From contig NZ_BMVV01000004.1 in NCBI RefSeq assembly GCF_014650895.1, forward strand, positions 1 through 64,000: a DNA stretch of 64,000 nucleotides, in the 5' to 3' direction. Made by a program: the position numbers and the translations under genes. Source of the DNA: Streptomyces omiyaensis. Its GTDB lineage: Bacteria; Actinomycetota; Actinomycetes; Streptomycetales; Streptomycetaceae. Numbering within the stretch: the first letter of the stretch is position 1; each line of letters begins with the position of its first letter. Below are positions 32,325 to 42,016 of the stretch, piece after piece. The notes under the pieces were generated by a model. That model was not told where the DNA came from and made no database searches. It saw only the letters and a program-made list of their open reading frames with translations.

Positions 32325-35300
32325 CGGGCGGCCAGCCGGGCGGCGATGGCGCCGACGGTCCGGCCGCGGAAGACGGTCTGCGGCGGCACGCGGGTGCCGA
32401 GGTGCCGGGAGAGGCGCATGGCGACGCGGACGGCGTGCAGGGAGTTGCCGCCGAGGCGGAAGAAGTCGGCGTCGGGGCCGGGGTCGTCGGCCAGTCCGAG
32501 GACGGCGCGGACGGCGTCGGCGACGACGCGCTGGTCCGGGTCGAGGGGGTCGGCGGAGGCCTCGGGGCGGCGCTCCGCGGGGGCCGGCAGGGCGCGGCGG
32601 TCGGTCTTGCCGTTGGCGTTGAGCGGCAGGGCGTCCAGGACGTCGACGGTGGCGGGCACCATGTGCTCGGGGAGCAGTCCGGCGAGGTGGTCGAGGAGCG
32701 CGCCGGGGTCGGGGGCGGGGGCGCCGGCGGCGGCGGTGACGTAGGCGGCGAGCCGACGGTCGCCGGGGGCGGGCTCGTACACGGTGACGGCGGCGCCGGT
32801 CACGGACGGGTGGCGGGTGAGGGCGTCCTCGATCTCGCCGGGCTCGACCCGGAAGCCGCGGATCTTCACCTGCTCGTCGCCGCGTCCGGTGATCTCCAGG
32901 ATCCCCTCGGGGGTGCGGTGGCCGAGGTCGCCGGTGCGGTAGAGGCGTGCGCCGGGCGGGCCGAAGGGGGCGGCGACGAAGCGTTCGGCGGTGAGCGCGG
33001 ACCGGCCGAGGTAGCCGAGGGCGAGGCCGTCGCCGGCCGCGTACAGCTCTCCGGTGGTGCCGTCGGGGACGGGGCGCAGCAGCTCGTCCAGGACGTGGAC
33101 GTCCTTGCCGTGCAGCGGGAGGCCGATCGGGACGGAGGCGCCGGTGGTGTCCTCGGGGCGGGCGCGGTGGCAGGTGGTGAGGCCGAGGCTCTCGACGGGG
33201 CCGTAGCCGTTGGCGACGACGAGGTCCGGGTACTGGTCGAGCGCCTTGGCGACGTGGGTGACGGAGGCCCGTTCGCCGGCGGTGAAGGCGACCTTGAGGT
33301 CGTCGTAGGTGTCGGGGAACTCCTCCAGCAGGAAGTTGAAGAGGCTGGCGGAGAGCTGGAGCTGGGTGACGCCGTGGCGGCGGGTCAGCTCGGCCACGGT
33401 CTGCGGGTCGGGGCGCTGGCCGGGCTGGAGCACGCACGTGCCGCCGAAGGCGAGGGCGCCGTACAGCTCCAGGGCGAAGGCGTCCCACGAGACGGGGGAG
33501 CACTGGAGCCAGACCTCGTCGGGGCCGAAGCGGGCGTAGTCCTGGCCGAGGTAGGTGGTGGTGAGGGCGCGGTGCGGGACGGCGACGCCCTTGGGGCGGC
33601 CGGTGGAGCCGGAGGTGAACATGACGCAGGCGAGGTCGTCGCCGGTGACCGGGACGCCGGGGGCGTGCGCGGGGCGGGCGGCGACGGCGGCGGCGTCGGT
33701 GTCCAGGTCGAGGTGGCGGGCGACGGGGAAGGGCGGGGTGGCGCCCCGGTGGGTGACGAGGAGGGCGGCGCCGGCGTCGGAGGCGGCTCCGGCCAGCCGC
33801 TCGGCCGGGAAGTCCGGGTCGAGGAGGGTGTAGGCGGCGCCCGCCTTGAGGGCGGCGAGGAGGGCGACGACCAGGTCGGGGCCGCGGGGGACGAGGACGG
33901 CGACCGTGTCGCCGCGGCCGATGCCGAGGCCGGCGAGGTGGTGGGCGAGCCGGTTGGCCCGGGTGTCGAGGGTGCCGTAGTCGAGGCGCTCCTCGCCGAG
34001 GACGAGGGCGGGGGCGTGCGGCCGGCGGGCGGCGCGGTCCTCGAAGAGGCGGTGGACGGGCGTGCCGACGGCGGCGGCGAGGGTGCCGAGCCAGGCGTCG
34101 CACAGCGCGGCCATGGTGGCGGGGTCGAAGAGGTCGGAGTCGTACTCGAACCGGCCGGTGAAGTCGGTGCCGCGGTCGTCGACGGAGACGGAGAGGTCGA
34201 AGCGGGAGACCGGGTTGGAGTGCAGGGCGCGGGTGACGCGGGTGCCGCCGACGGTCAGCGGGCGGTCGTCGAGCGGGTGGAGCTCCAGCAGGACCTGGCA
34301 GAGCGGGTTGCGGTCCTCGGCACGGTCGTCGGGGCGCTCCTCCATGACGGCGGCGGCGATGGCGTCGAAGGGGGTCTCCTGGTGGCGGTAGCCGTCGATG
34401 GCGACCTCGCGGACGTGCCGGACGAGGTCCCGGAAGTCCGTGCCGGGGTCGAGGCGGAGGCGCAGCGGGAGCAGGTTGACGAAGTAGCCGATCAGGGCGT
34501 CGGTCTCGGCGCGGCCCCGGACGTTGACCGGGGAGCCGAGGACGAGGTCGTCGCGGCCGGTGCGGCGGTACAGGGTGAGGGCGAGTCCGGCGAGCAGGAC
34601 CATGAAGGGGGTGGCGTCCTCCTCGCGGGCCAGGGCGCGGACGGCCTCGGCCACCGGGCGGGGCATCGCGAAGCGGTGGAACGCCCCCCGGAAGGACTGG
34701 AGTTCGGGCCGGGGGCGGTCGGTGGCGAGCGGGGACTCGGTGGGGGCGTCGCGCAGCAGCTCGCGCCAGTGGTCGAGGTGGCGCCCGGCGGTGTCGTCCC
34801 GCTCCTGCCAGAGGCTGTAGTCGGCGTACTGGACGGGCGGTTCGGGCAGGGCGGCGGTGCGGCCGGCGGCCGCCGCGTCGTACAGGGCGGCGAGTTCGCG
34901 CTCCAGGACGGGCAGGGAGCCCTCGTCCCAGACGATGTGGTGGAGGAGCAGGAGCAGGGTGGACGTGTCGCCGGTGCGGTAGAGGTGGGCGCGGACGAGG
35001 GGGCCGGTCTCCAGGTCGAAGGGGACGAGCGCGTCCTCGGCGATCCGCCCGTCGAGGGCTTCGGCGGTGGTGTCGTGGACGGTGAACGGCGGTTCCAGGG
35101 AGGGGTGGACGAGCTGCCGGGGGCCGTCCTCGCCGAGGGTGAAGGTGGTGCGCAGCGCCTCGTGCCGCTCGACGACGCCGGCCAGGGCGCGCCGCAGCAG
35201 GGCGGGGTCGACGGGGCCGTCGAAGCGGAAGACCCACGGCACGATGTAGGTGGGCGCGCCGGGGTTCCACTGGTCGAGGAACCACAGTCCGCGCTGGAAG

Positions 35301-37105
35301 GGGGAGAGCGGGGCGTCGGTGGCGCCGGTGCGGACGAGCGGGGAGCGGTCCCCGGTGTCGGAGGCGGCGGTGACGGCGGCGGCGAACTCCGCCAGCGTCG
35401 GGGCGTCGAAGATCGTGTACGGGGAGATCATGCCGAAGACGTCGAAGACGCGGCCGACGACGCGGACGGCGGTCAGCGAATCGCCCCCGAGGTGGAAGAA
35501 GTTGTCGTCGGCGCCGACCTCGGGGACGCCGAGGACGTCCGCCCAGACGGCGGCGATCAGCTGTTCGGCGGGGGTGCGGGGCGGGCGGCGGCCGGCCGGG
35601 GAGGCGGGCTCGGGCCGCGGCGCGGGCAGGGCCGCCCGGTCGACCTTGCCGCCCGGGGTCAGCGGGAAGGCGTCGAGCGGGGTGACGGTCGCGGGGACCA
35701 TGTGCTCGGGGAGACGGTCGGCCAGGTGGGCGCGGAGGGCGGCCGGGTCGGGGGCGGCGCCGGTCACGTAGGCGGCGAGGCGGTCCTCGTGGGCGACGAC
35801 GACGGCGGCGGAGACGGCCGGGTGGCCGGCGAGGACCTCCTCGATCTCGCCGGGTTCGACGCGGAAGCCGCGGATCTTCACCTGGTGGTCGGCGCGGCCG
35901 ACGAACTCCAGGGGCGCGTCGTCGGCGGACCGCCGGACGACGTCGCCGGTCCGGTACATCCGGGCGCCGGGGCCGCCGGCGAAGGGGTCGGCGACGAACC
36001 GGCCCGCGGTGGGACCGGGGCGGCCGTGGTACCCGGAGGCGAGCAGCGGCCCGCCGAGGTACAGCTCGCCCGCGGTGCCGGGCGCGACGGGCCGCAGCCG
36101 CTCGTCGAGGACGTACGCGGTCCGGTCGCCGAGCGGGCGGCCGACGGGGACGGTGGTGCCCGCCCCGGCCCCGGGCTCCTCCGTCGCGTGGACGGTGGCG
36201 GTGACGACGGTCTCGGTCGGCCCGTAGGCGTTGAGGAGCGGCACGCCGGTGGCGGTCCGCCAGCCGGTGGCGTCGGCCGGGTGGAGGCGGTCGCTGCCGG
36301 AGATCATCAGGCGCAGCGAGCGGGGCGCGGGGCCGCCCCCGGGGAGCGCGGCGACCACTTCCCGGAAGTAGCCGGCGGGCAGGTTGGCCACGGTCACGCC
36401 CTCGGCGTCGAGGAGGGCGAGGAGGGCGGCGGGGGCGAGCAGCGACTGCTCGGGGACGAGCAGGCAGGCGCCGGCGCCGAGGGTGGTGAGGACCTGCTCG
36501 ACGGCGACGTCCACGGTGGGCCGGGCGAGGTGCAGCACGACGTCGTCCTCGGTGAGGCCGAAGCGGTCGGCGGCGGCGGCCAGATGGCCGGCGAGCGTCG
36601 CGAAAGGCACGTGCACGCCCTTGGGGCGGCCGGTGGTGCCGGAGGTGTAGACGAGGTAGCCGGCGGTGGCGGTGCGGTCGTGTCCGTCCCGGGCCGCGGC
36701 GGGGGCGTCACCGGTGGTCCGCTGCTCGGCGGGGAGGCCCTCCGCGGGCCGGTCCTCCGCGAGGGGACCCCCGGTGGGGAGGCCTTCGGTGAGGACGCCT
36801 TCGGTGAGGAGGAGGGAGGCTCCGGCGTCCTCGCGGATCCAGCGGTTGCGCTCCTCGGGCGCCTCCCGGTCCAGCGGCAGGTAGGTGGCGCCGGCCCGGA
36901 GGGCGGCGAGCAGGCCGACCACGTGGTCGGTCCGGTCGCGGCCGGTGACGGCGACGGTCCGCCCGGGGGCGATCCGGGCGGCGAGGGCGCCGCTCAGCTC
37001 GTCCAGCTCCCGGTAGGACAGGGTCCGGCCGCCGGACCTGAGGGCCGGACGGTCCGGGAACCGGCGTGCGACGGATACGAAGGGAAAACCGCGAGATTCC
37101 ATCAT
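32321..37105 (-). CDS. NRPS-A: loading synthetase A-T-C-A-T (modules 1-2)
   Basis: 1594 residues from ATG 37105 (GGGGTTGG upstream). It begins directly with an A domain and has no N-terminal C or fatty-acyl ligase, so it is the initiating synthetase and uses a free amino-acid starter. Order: A ([10 protein letters not shown] near 155), T ([11 protein letters not shown] near 540), C (near 725), A ([10 protein letters not shown] near 1165), T ([11 protein letters not shown] near 1555). Codes by eye: DVENMSAVTK for A1 and DALQFAGGLK for A2; neither matches a common residue I know, so one may load the product of the mutase operon. The C active-site motif is HHIVWDEGS, where the usual Gly after Asp is Glu. 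A1 contains a repetitive Leu/Thr/Glu/Gly insertion at about 36.69-36.83 kb. Confidence 0.92.
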   Translation of the reverse strand: MMESRGFPFVSVARRFPDRPALRSGGRTLSYRELDELSGALAARIAPGRTVAVTGRDRTDHVVGLLAALRAGATYLPLDREAPEERNRWIREDAGASLLLTEGVLTEGLPTGGPLAEDRPAEGLPAEQRTTGDAPAAARDGHDRTATAGYLVYTSGTTGRPKGVHVPFATLAGHLAAAADRFGLTEDDVVLHLARPTVDVAVEQVLTTLGAGACLLVPEQSLLAPAALLALLDAEGVTVANLPAGYFREVVAALPGGGPAPRSLRLMISGSDRLHPADATGWRTATGVPLLNAYGPTETVVTATVHATEEPGAGAGTTVPVGRPLGDRTAYVLDERLRPVAPGTAGELYLGGPLLASGYHGRPGPTAGRFVADPFAGGPGARMYRTGDVVRRSADDAPLEFVGRADHQVKIRGFRVEPGEIEEVLAGHPAVSAAVVVAHEDRLAAYVTGAAPDPAALRAHLADRLPEHMVPATVTPLDAFPLTPGGKVDRAALPAPRPEPASPAGRRPPRTPAEQLIAAVWADVLGVPEVGADDNFFHLGGDSLTAVRVVGRVFDVFGMISPYTIFDAPTLAEFAAAVTAASDTGDRSPLVRTGATDAPLSPFQRGLWFLDQWNPGAPTYIVPWVFRFDGPVDPALLRRALAGVVERHEALRTTFTLGEDGPRQLVHPSLEPPFTVHDTTAEALDGRIAEDALVPFDLETGPLVRAHLYRTGDTSTLLLLLHHIVWDEGSLPVLERELAALYDAAAAGRTAALPEPPVQYADYSLWQERDDTAGRHLDHWRELLRDAPTESPLATDRPRPELQSFRGAFHRFAMPRPVAEAVRALAREEDATPFMVLLAGLALTLYRRTGRDDLVLGSPVNVRGRAETDALIGYFVNLLPLRLRLDPGTDFRDLVRHVREVAIDGYRHQETPFDAIAAAVMEERPDDRAEDRNPLCQVLLELHPLDDRPLTVGGTRVTRALHSNPVSRFDLSVSVDDRGTDFTGRFEYDSDLFDPATMAALCDAWLGTLAAAVGTPVHRLFEDRAARRPHAPALVLGEERLDYGTLDTRANRLAHHLAGLGIGRGDTVAVLVPRGPDLVVALLAALKAGAAYTLLDPDFPAERLAGAASDAGAALLVTHRGATPPFPVARHLDLDTDAAAVAARPAHAPGVPVTGDDLACVMFTSGSTGRPKGVAVPHRALTTTYLGQDYARFGPDEVWLQCSPVSWDAFALELYGALAFGGTCVLQPGQRPDPQTVAELTRRHGVTQLQLSASLFNFLLEEFPDTYDDLKVAFTAGERASVTHVAKALDQYPDLVVANGYGPVESLGLTTCHRARPEDTTGASVPIGLPLHGKDVHVLDELLRPVPDGTTGELYAAGDGLALGYLGRSALTAERFVAAPFGPPGARLYRTGDLGHRTPEGILEITGRGDEQVKIRGFRVEPGEIEDALTRHPSVTGAAVTVYEPAPGDRRLAAYVTAAAGAPAPDPGALLDHLAGLLPEHMVPATVDVLDALPLNANGKTDRRALPAPAERRPEASADPLDPDQRVVADAVRAVLGLADDPGPDADFFRLGGNSLHAVRVAMRLSRHLGTRVPPQTVFRGRTVGAIAARLAAR

Positions 37106-37146
37106 CCAACCCCGATGAATTAGCGACGCTGCGGGTGGTCGTCTCG

Positions 37147-37214
37147 ACGATAGGACGCCCCTCCGGCGCCGATCGGCAGTATTCCGGGAAGTCCATCGGC
37201 AGTTTCAACTGCCG
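37147..37214 (-). promoter_or_regulatory. NRPS-A promoter with CGGCAG repeats and inverted repeat
   Basis: On the plus strand CGGCAG (37174), CGGGAA (37185) and CGGCAG (37197) are spaced 11 and 12 bp. A minus-strand -10 candidate TATCGT (37152-37147) is 21 bp from the nearest repeat and about 40 bp from the NRPS-A start. The outer repeat is half of an inverted repeat, CGGCAGTT-TC-AACTGCCG (37197-37214), which adds a possible dimer site. Layout matches the mbtH and mutS promoters. Confidence 0.6.
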
Positions 37215-37243
37215 CTCGGCGGGCGAAGCTGCCGGACAACGCG

Positions 37244-37282
37244 GCAGCCCGACGCGGTGCGCGAGGCACCGCGTCGGGCTGC
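37244..37282 (-). terminator. Perfect 17-bp hairpin downstream of the amino-acid operon
   Basis: Arms 37244-37260 and 37266-37282 are fully complementary with loop GCGAG. It lies about 140 nt after the stop of the FMN glutamate-synthase-like gene and before the NRPS-A promoter, so it separates the two operons. The remaining sequence of the 319-bp gap (37283-37424) is purine-rich with no gene. Confidence 0.7.
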
Positions 37283-37424
37283 GGGGGAAGGGCCGGGGGA
37301 CGGCGCGAAGGGGGCCGGCGAAAGGGCCGGCGAAGGGCCGGAAAGACGAGGGGGAAATGCGGGGAGGGGGTCCGCAGGAAAATTCCCGAGGGGAAGGGGA
37401 GAAGAGTTCGGGTGTTTCTCTCCG

Positions 37425-38702
37425 CTATCCCCCGGCGGTGATTCCGGAGAATTCCGGGGACCACACGTCGTCCCGGTCCAGAGCGGCGGGCGCGTATTTC
37501 CCGAGCGCGCTGATCAGCATGCGGAGTTCGAGCGCGAGGCACTCGGCGAACCGGGTCAGTCCGGCCTCCGGGTCCTCGGCCGCGGCGAGCAGCGCGGCCC
37601 GGCCCAGACCGACGGCGCGGGCGCCGAGCGCCAGGCTCTTCACCGCCCGGCCGCCCTCCCACATCCGCCCGGAGACGAGCAGGCAGGGCGGCGGTCCGGC
37701 GGCCGCGAGCCGGCGGAGGCACTCGGCCAGCGGCAGGCCGACCTCGGCGGGGAAGGCGTCGGGCGCCCACCCGGTGCCGCCCTCGGCGCCGTCCACGGTG
37801 ACGGCGTCGGCACCGGCCCCGGCGGCCACCCGGGCGGCTTCGGCGACGTCCCGGCCGGGGTGCAGCTTCACCCACACACGGGCGCGCGGGAAGTTGTTCC
37901 GCATCAGCCGGATCTGCTGGCGCAGGATCTCCGCGGTGAAGGTGCCGGGGGTGCTGGAGCGCAGCACCCGGCCGCCGTCGAGGACGTCGTCGAGGCCGTA
38001 GCGGTCGCCGAGCCGGGCGGCGGACGCGGCGTCCAGGACGGTCATCCCGCCCAGCCCCGGCTTGGCGCCCTGGCCGGTCTTGAGCTCGAAGGCGAGCCGG
38101 CCGCTCTCCAGCAGCGGCAGCGCGGCCGGATCGCTGTAGACGAGGTTCCACACCTCGGCGTCGGCGTCCTCGGTGGACTGCTGGACGGCGATCCCGCCCC
38201 GGCCTTCGGGCAGTTCGCCGGCGTAGGCCCGCAGCCGGCCGAGGAGGGCCCGGTCGACGGCCTCGCCGAGGCGTCCGTAGCCGTCGACCGGGACGACGTT
38301 CTCCCCGATCACCAGGGGCAGTCCGAGCGCTCCCGCCTGCCGGGCGAGCGCCAGGCCCAGGTCGCCGCCGGCGGCCCGGGTGGAGCCGAGGGCGGAGACG
38401 TACACCGGCAGCGGGGAGACGAACCCGCCGATCGGCGTGGTGAGTTCGACGTCGCGGTAGTCGGGCTCCCGGCCGAGGTCGATCAGGCGGGCGAGCCGCT
38501 GCGGCATGAAGACGGGCGGGACGATGCGCAGGGCGTCGAGCGGGTCGCGGCCGCCCGCGCCGTACCGGCCGCCGGCGCCCCCGCCCGCGCCGAAGAGGAC
38601 GGTGCCGTAGGCGTCGGGCGGCGGGAAGGCCGCGGCGGCTCCGGCGCGGGCCCGCCGCCGGACCTGCTCCTCGGGGAAGCCGGGGGCCGAGAGGTCGCTC
38701 AC
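37425..38702 (-). CDS. FMN-binding glutamate-synthase-like protein (GltB central domain)
   Basis: 425 residues from GTG 38702, overlapping the upstream stop as GTGA. It matches the FMN/TIM-barrel synthase domain of glutamate synthase: GSTRAAGGDLGLALARQAGALG, FELKTGQGAKPGLGG, then VKLHPGRD, AVTVDGAEGGTGWAP (the segment contacting FMN phosphate) and GARAVGLGRAALLA. The amidotransferase and GXGXG domains of full-length GltB are missing. Such stand-alone proteins may aminate a 2-oxo acid using free ammonia or act as redox enzymes. As the last gene of the mutase operon it probably helps make or amidate/aminate the methylated amino acid, but the exact step is unknown. Confidence 0.82.
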   Translation of the reverse strand: MSDLSAPGFPEEQVRRRARAGAAAAFPPPDAYGTVLFGAGGGAGGRYGAGGRDPLDALRIVPPVFMPQRLARLIDLGREPDYRDVELTTPIGGFVSPLPVYVSALGSTRAAGGDLGLALARQAGALGLPLVIGENVVPVDGYGRLGEAVDRALLGRLRAYAGELPEGRGGIAVQQSTEDADAEVWNLVYSDPAALPLLESGRLAFELKTGQGAKPGLGGMTVLDAASAARLGDRYGLDDVLDGGRVLRSSTPGTFTAEILRQQIRLMRNNFPRARVWVKLHPGRDVAEAARVAAGAGADAVTVDGAEGGTGWAPDAFPAEVGLPLAECLRRLAAAGPPPCLLVSGRMWEGGRAVKSLALGARAVGLGRAALLAAAEDPEAGLTRFAECLALELRMLISALGKYAPAALDRDDVWSPEFSGITAGG

Positions 38703-39724
38703 GGGGAGACCACTCCCGCCACCTTCGGGAAGGCGCTGGCCTGCCAGACGGCGTCGAGCCCGGTGACGTAGCGGGTGAGCCGCTCGACGCCGATGCCGAA
38801 GCCGGCGCTGCCGGGCACCCCCTCGCGCACCAGGTCGAGGTACCAGCGGTACTTCTGCGGGTTCTCCCCCGTCTCCCGCATCCGGGTGACGATCTCGGCG
38901 TAGTCGTTGGTCCGCTGGCTGCCGCTGCACAGCTCCCCGTACCCCTCGGCGGCGAGCAGGTCGAAGTTCTTCAGGAAGCCCGGCCGCGCGGGGTCCTCCA
39001 GGTCGTAGAAGCCGCGCGAGCCCTTGGGGTAGTCGGTGACGAAGAAGGGCCGGTCGCGGCGGGCGGAGAGCAGCGCCTCGCCGGTCCAGTCGAGTTCCGC
39101 GTCGGGGCTCTGCGGGTGGCCGGCGTCCCGGAGCTCGGCGACCGCCTCCGCGTGCCGCATCCGCCCGAAGGAACCCTTCAGGAGCTCGGCGAACGCGTCG
39201 GTGTCCCGGCCGAGTTCGGCGAAGTCCTTGGGCATCGTCCGCACCGCCGAGTCGACCATGTGCACCACGAGCCGTTCGGCCAGCGCGACGGCGTCGTCCC
39301 GGCTCGCCCCCGCCACCTCGACGTCCAGCTGGTGGAACTCGGCGAGGTGGCGGTTGGTCCCGGCGGTCTCCAGCGGCTCCAGACGGACGTTGGGCGCGAC
39401 GCAGAAGATCCTGTCGAAGGCGAGGAGGGACGCCTGCTTGTAGAGGATGGCGCTCGTCATCAGCTTGTAGCGGTGGCCGTAGAAGTCGATGTCGACCTGC
39501 TTGGAGCCGCGCGACCCGGGGTCGGTGACCGGCCCGATGACCGGCGGCAGCAGCTCGGTGAATCCCTCGCCCCGCAGGAACTCGCGCGCGGAGAAGAGCA
39601 GTTGCTGCTGGATCCGGAGGGCGCTGCGGGTGGCCGGGGCGGTGAGGTGGCGGCCGGGGTCCGGGATCGGCGCGGAGGGCGCGGCGCCGTCGGCGGCGGG
39701 GGGCGTGAGCCGGTCGGTGGTCAT
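38699..39724 (-). CDS. AsnRS-like class II synthetase paralogue (asparagine synthetase-like, catalytic core only)
   Basis: 341 residues from ATG 39724, overlapping the mutE stop as ATGA. Class II aminoacyl-tRNA synthetase motifs are visible: motif 1 region around RGEGFTELLPPVIGP, motif 2 with VRLEPLETAGTNRHLAEFHQLDVE (the RxE pair is kept), and motif 3 GFGIGVERLTRY. The N-terminal anticodon-binding OB domain of AspRS/AsnRS is missing, as in the archaeal-type asparagine synthetase that evolved from AsnRS. The expected chemistry is adenylation of an aspartate-like carboxylate followed by attack of ammonia (giving an asparagine analogue) or of another nucleophile. Downstream of a methylaspartate mutase, 3-methylaspartate is the obvious candidate substrate. 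Confidence 0.82.
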   Translation of the reverse strand: MTTDRLTPPAADGAAPSAPIPDPGRHLTAPATRSALRIQQQLLFSAREFLRGEGFTELLPPVIGPVTDPGSRGSKQVDIDFYGHRYKLMTSAILYKQASLLAFDRIFCVAPNVRLEPLETAGTNRHLAEFHQLDVEVAGASRDDAVALAERLVVHMVDSAVRTMPKDFAELGRDTDAFAELLKGSFGRMRHAEAVAELRDAGHPQSPDAELDWTGEALLSARRDRPFFVTDYPKGSRGFYDLEDPARPGFLKNFDLLAAEGYGELCSGSQRTNDYAEIVTRMRETGENPQKYRWYLDLVREGVPGSAGFGIGVERLTRYVTGLDAVWQASAFPKVAGVVSP

Positions 39725-41322
39725 GGCGTGCTGGTCCCTACTCTCGTCGTGGCGTGGACGTCGTGCGGGACGGCAGGAAGGGTACGGGCCTGCCGGCCGG
39801 GAGGGGCGGACGGGTGGCGGTGGGGCGCGGGGGCGGCGGCGCGGCCGTCGTACTCCCGCTGGACGTGGGAGAGGGCGGAGAGGAGACCCGCCGAGCCGAG
39901 GATCGGCGGGCGGGGGCCGTCGCCGCCGGGGCCGGCGATCGGCAGGGACCCGGTGTCCGACCAGTACAGCCGGCCGTCCGGGGTGAGCCCGGTGCGGCTG
40001 CGCCCCGCGTTGTCGGGGTGCAGGCAGTACGGCACGTCCAGGTAGCCGGCGGCGAAGGCCCGGACGAGCGCGCGGCCGATGTCCGGATCGAGCTCCAGGA
40101 CGGCGCCGACGAGGGCCCGCGCCTCGGCCTCGATCCCGGTGTCCTCGACCCCGGCGCCCCCGTCACCGGGGTCGCCGGCGGCCGTCCGGCGGGCCCGTTC
40201 GTCCGCGGCCGCGGCGGAGGCGGCCTCCAGGGCGCGGACGTTCTCGGCCACGGTCGGGATGCGGTGCGCCTCCGCGGTCGTCTTCACGATGAGCCGGGCC
40301 GCGCCCGCCCGTACGGCGAGGCGGGCCGCGTCCTCCAGGAGCAGCTCGGCACCGGCGGGGGTGCGCGGGAACACCCCCATGTAGGCGTAGAGGACGATGT
40401 GGTGCTCGACGTCCGGCAGCAGTTCGGCGGCGAGCCGCCCGAGGGCGGTGAGCGCCTCCGCGTCCTGCCCCGGGTGGGCCTGCTGGGCGTAGCTGAGCGA
40501 GACGCTCCGCAGTCCGTGCTGCCGGAAGAACAGCGCCTCCAGCAGGCTCGTGGCGATGAGCAGACTGGGCGGGCACAGCTGGCCCATGAGGCAGCCGCCG
40601 AAGGTCTCCAGGTGCGGGGTGGCGCCGAACTCCTCCGCCGATGCCAGGAGTTCGCAGCTGCGCCGCCACGCGTCGACGGCCTCGCGCAGGGGCGTACGGC
40701 TGTAGGGCAGGCAGTACGAGACGGGGCCGCCCTCGGTGGCGTCCAGGCCGACCGCGAGCAGTGCCCGGACGATGTGCTCCGGCATCGCCGAGCCGTGGCG
40801 CACCTGCACGGGGAAGCCGGCGCCCGCGACGCCGCGCAGCACCTCGCGGGTCGTGCGGGCGGGGTGGCCGGCGATCGGGTAGCCGTTCAGCTCGGCGCCG
40901 TCGGCGAGCGCGCGCCGGACGGCGGCGAGGTCGCCGGTGCGGGTGTAGCTGTCGAGGGTGAGGGTGCCGACGGTGACCCCGCGCGCGCCCCGGGTGGCGA
41001 GCAGCCCGGCGCGCATCCGCCCCGGGTCGGCCATGCCCATCCGGGGCTGCACCACGAGCGCGCCGGCGGCCCGGGCGCGCGCCACGAAGCCCCCGAACCC
41101 GACGGTGGCGGGACCGGCCCCGGGACGGACGGGGAGGCCCGGGGCGCCGGCGGGACCGCCGGGGGCCCGCGGGGAGTCCGCGGAGGCGTACGGAGGCGCT
41201 CCGGCGGAGCCGCCGGAGGCCCGCGCGCCGCCGGCGGACGCGTACGGGGGCGCGGCAGCCGGGTCGGCGAGGGACGACGGGCCGGCGGCCGGCCGCCGCG
41301 GGGCGGAGCGGCGGGCGGTCAC
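39721..41322 (-). CDS. mutE: Methylaspartate mutase (glutamate mutase) catalytic E-subunit-like protein
   Basis: 533 residues from GTG 41322, overlapping the mutS stop as GTGA. The core matches glutamate mutase E subunits: VQVRHGSAMPEHIV (the substrate carboxylate-binding Arg lies in RHG), DATEGGPVSYCLPYSRTPL, TFGGCLMGQLCPPSLL and the LSYAQQAHPGQDAEAL region. Together with the cobalamin-binding S subunit it would rearrange L-glutamate to (2S,3S)-3-methylaspartate by a radical mechanism. The first ~65 residues are low-complexity with PPYASA repeated and look disordered. The sequence is divergent from the clostridial fermentation enzyme, so a related carbon-skeleton rearrangement on another acid cannot be excluded. 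Confidence 0.85.
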   Translation of the reverse strand: MTARRSAPRRPAAGPSSLADPAAAPPYASAGGARASGGSAGAPPYASADSPRAPGGPAGAPGLPVRPGAGPATVGFGGFVARARAAGALVVQPRMGMADPGRMRAGLLATRGARGVTVGTLTLDSYTRTGDLAAVRRALADGAELNGYPIAGHPARTTREVLRGVAGAGFPVQVRHGSAMPEHIVRALLAVGLDATEGGPVSYCLPYSRTPLREAVDAWRRSCELLASAEEFGATPHLETFGGCLMGQLCPPSLLIATSLLEALFFRQHGLRSVSLSYAQQAHPGQDAEALTALGRLAAELLPDVEHHIVLYAYMGVFPRTPAGAELLLEDAARLAVRAGAARLIVKTTAEAHRIPTVAENVRALEAASAAAADERARRTAAGDPGDGGAGVEDTGIEAEARALVGAVLELDPDIGRALVRAFAAGYLDVPYCLHPDNAGRSRTGLTPDGRLYWSDTGSLPIAGPGGDGPRPPILGSAGLLSALSHVQREYDGRAAAPAPHRHPSAPPGRQARTLPAVPHDVHATTRVGTSTP

Positions 41323-41912
41323 CGCCGGGCTCCCGTGCCGACGCGGAGGACGTCGGGTCCGGCCGCCGCCAGCCCGGCGCCCCGCACGATCAGCGGACCC
41401 GCGCCGACGGCCCGGGCCCCGGTCGCGGCGACGGCCTCCGGCAGGGCCGGGGAGCCCTTGGCGCCCGCCGGGAGGGACCGCAGCAGCTCGCCGAACTCCC
41501 GTGCCGAGGAGCCCTCTTCGAAGACCTCGTCGAAGCCCGCCGCGAGGAGGGCCTCCCGCCGCGCGGGGGCGCCGTCGGCCTCGATGGCGAGCTTGCCCCC
41601 GATGACGGTCGGGGTGCGGGCCAGTTCGGGGCAGGCGCGCAGGGCGGCGACGACCCGGCGCCCGTCCTGGAAGCCGTGTCCGTTGACGCTGCTCAGCACG
41701 ATGAGGTCCGGCCGGATCCGGCGGCACTCGGCGACCAGCAGCTCGTCGGGCACACAGGCTCCGAGGTTGGTGACCCGGTGGCCGAGCTCCTGCAGCAGCA
41801 GCTGGAGGAAGACGAGGTTCCAGGTGTGCGAGTCGGAGGCCATGGTCGTCACGACGACGTCCAGACCGGCCGGCTCGGCCTTTCCGTGCTGCTCCACGGC
41901 TTGCTGCTCCAC
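41319..41912 (-). CDS. mutS: Methylaspartate mutase cobalamin-binding S-subunit-like protein
   Basis: 197 residues from GTG 41912 (AGAGGG 8 nt upstream). The B12-binding Rossmann domain is clear: SDSHTWNLVF carries the lower-ligand His of the DxHxxG motif, but the final Gly is Asn; then LGACVPDELL, SSVNGHG (SLYGQG in the classical subunit) and VIGGKL. About 50 C-terminal residues beyond the usual length are Ala/Gly-rich. It is the first gene of a four-gene operon joined by 4-bp overlaps, so the S and E subunits are made in step. The promoter with CGGCAG repeats and a 15-bp tandem repeat array lies upstream. It is not the DNA mismatch repair MutS. Confidence 0.85.
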   Translation of the reverse strand: MEQQAVEQHGKAEPAGLDVVVTTMASDSHTWNLVFLQLLLQELGHRVTNLGACVPDELLVAECRRIRPDLIVLSSVNGHGFQDGRRVVAALRACPELARTPTVIGGKLAIEADGAPARREALLAAGFDEVFEEGSSAREFGELLRSLPAGAKGSPALPEAVAATGARAVGAGPLIVRGAGLAAAGPDVLRVGTGARR

Positions 41913-42016
41913 GGCGCGAACCCTCTGTGTCGGTGGGTGGTGGGTGGGCGGCCCGCTGCGCGGCCGGGGGCCTCCGGGTGGCGTCCGGGGCTCCGGCCCG
42001 TCCGGCCGTGGGAAGA

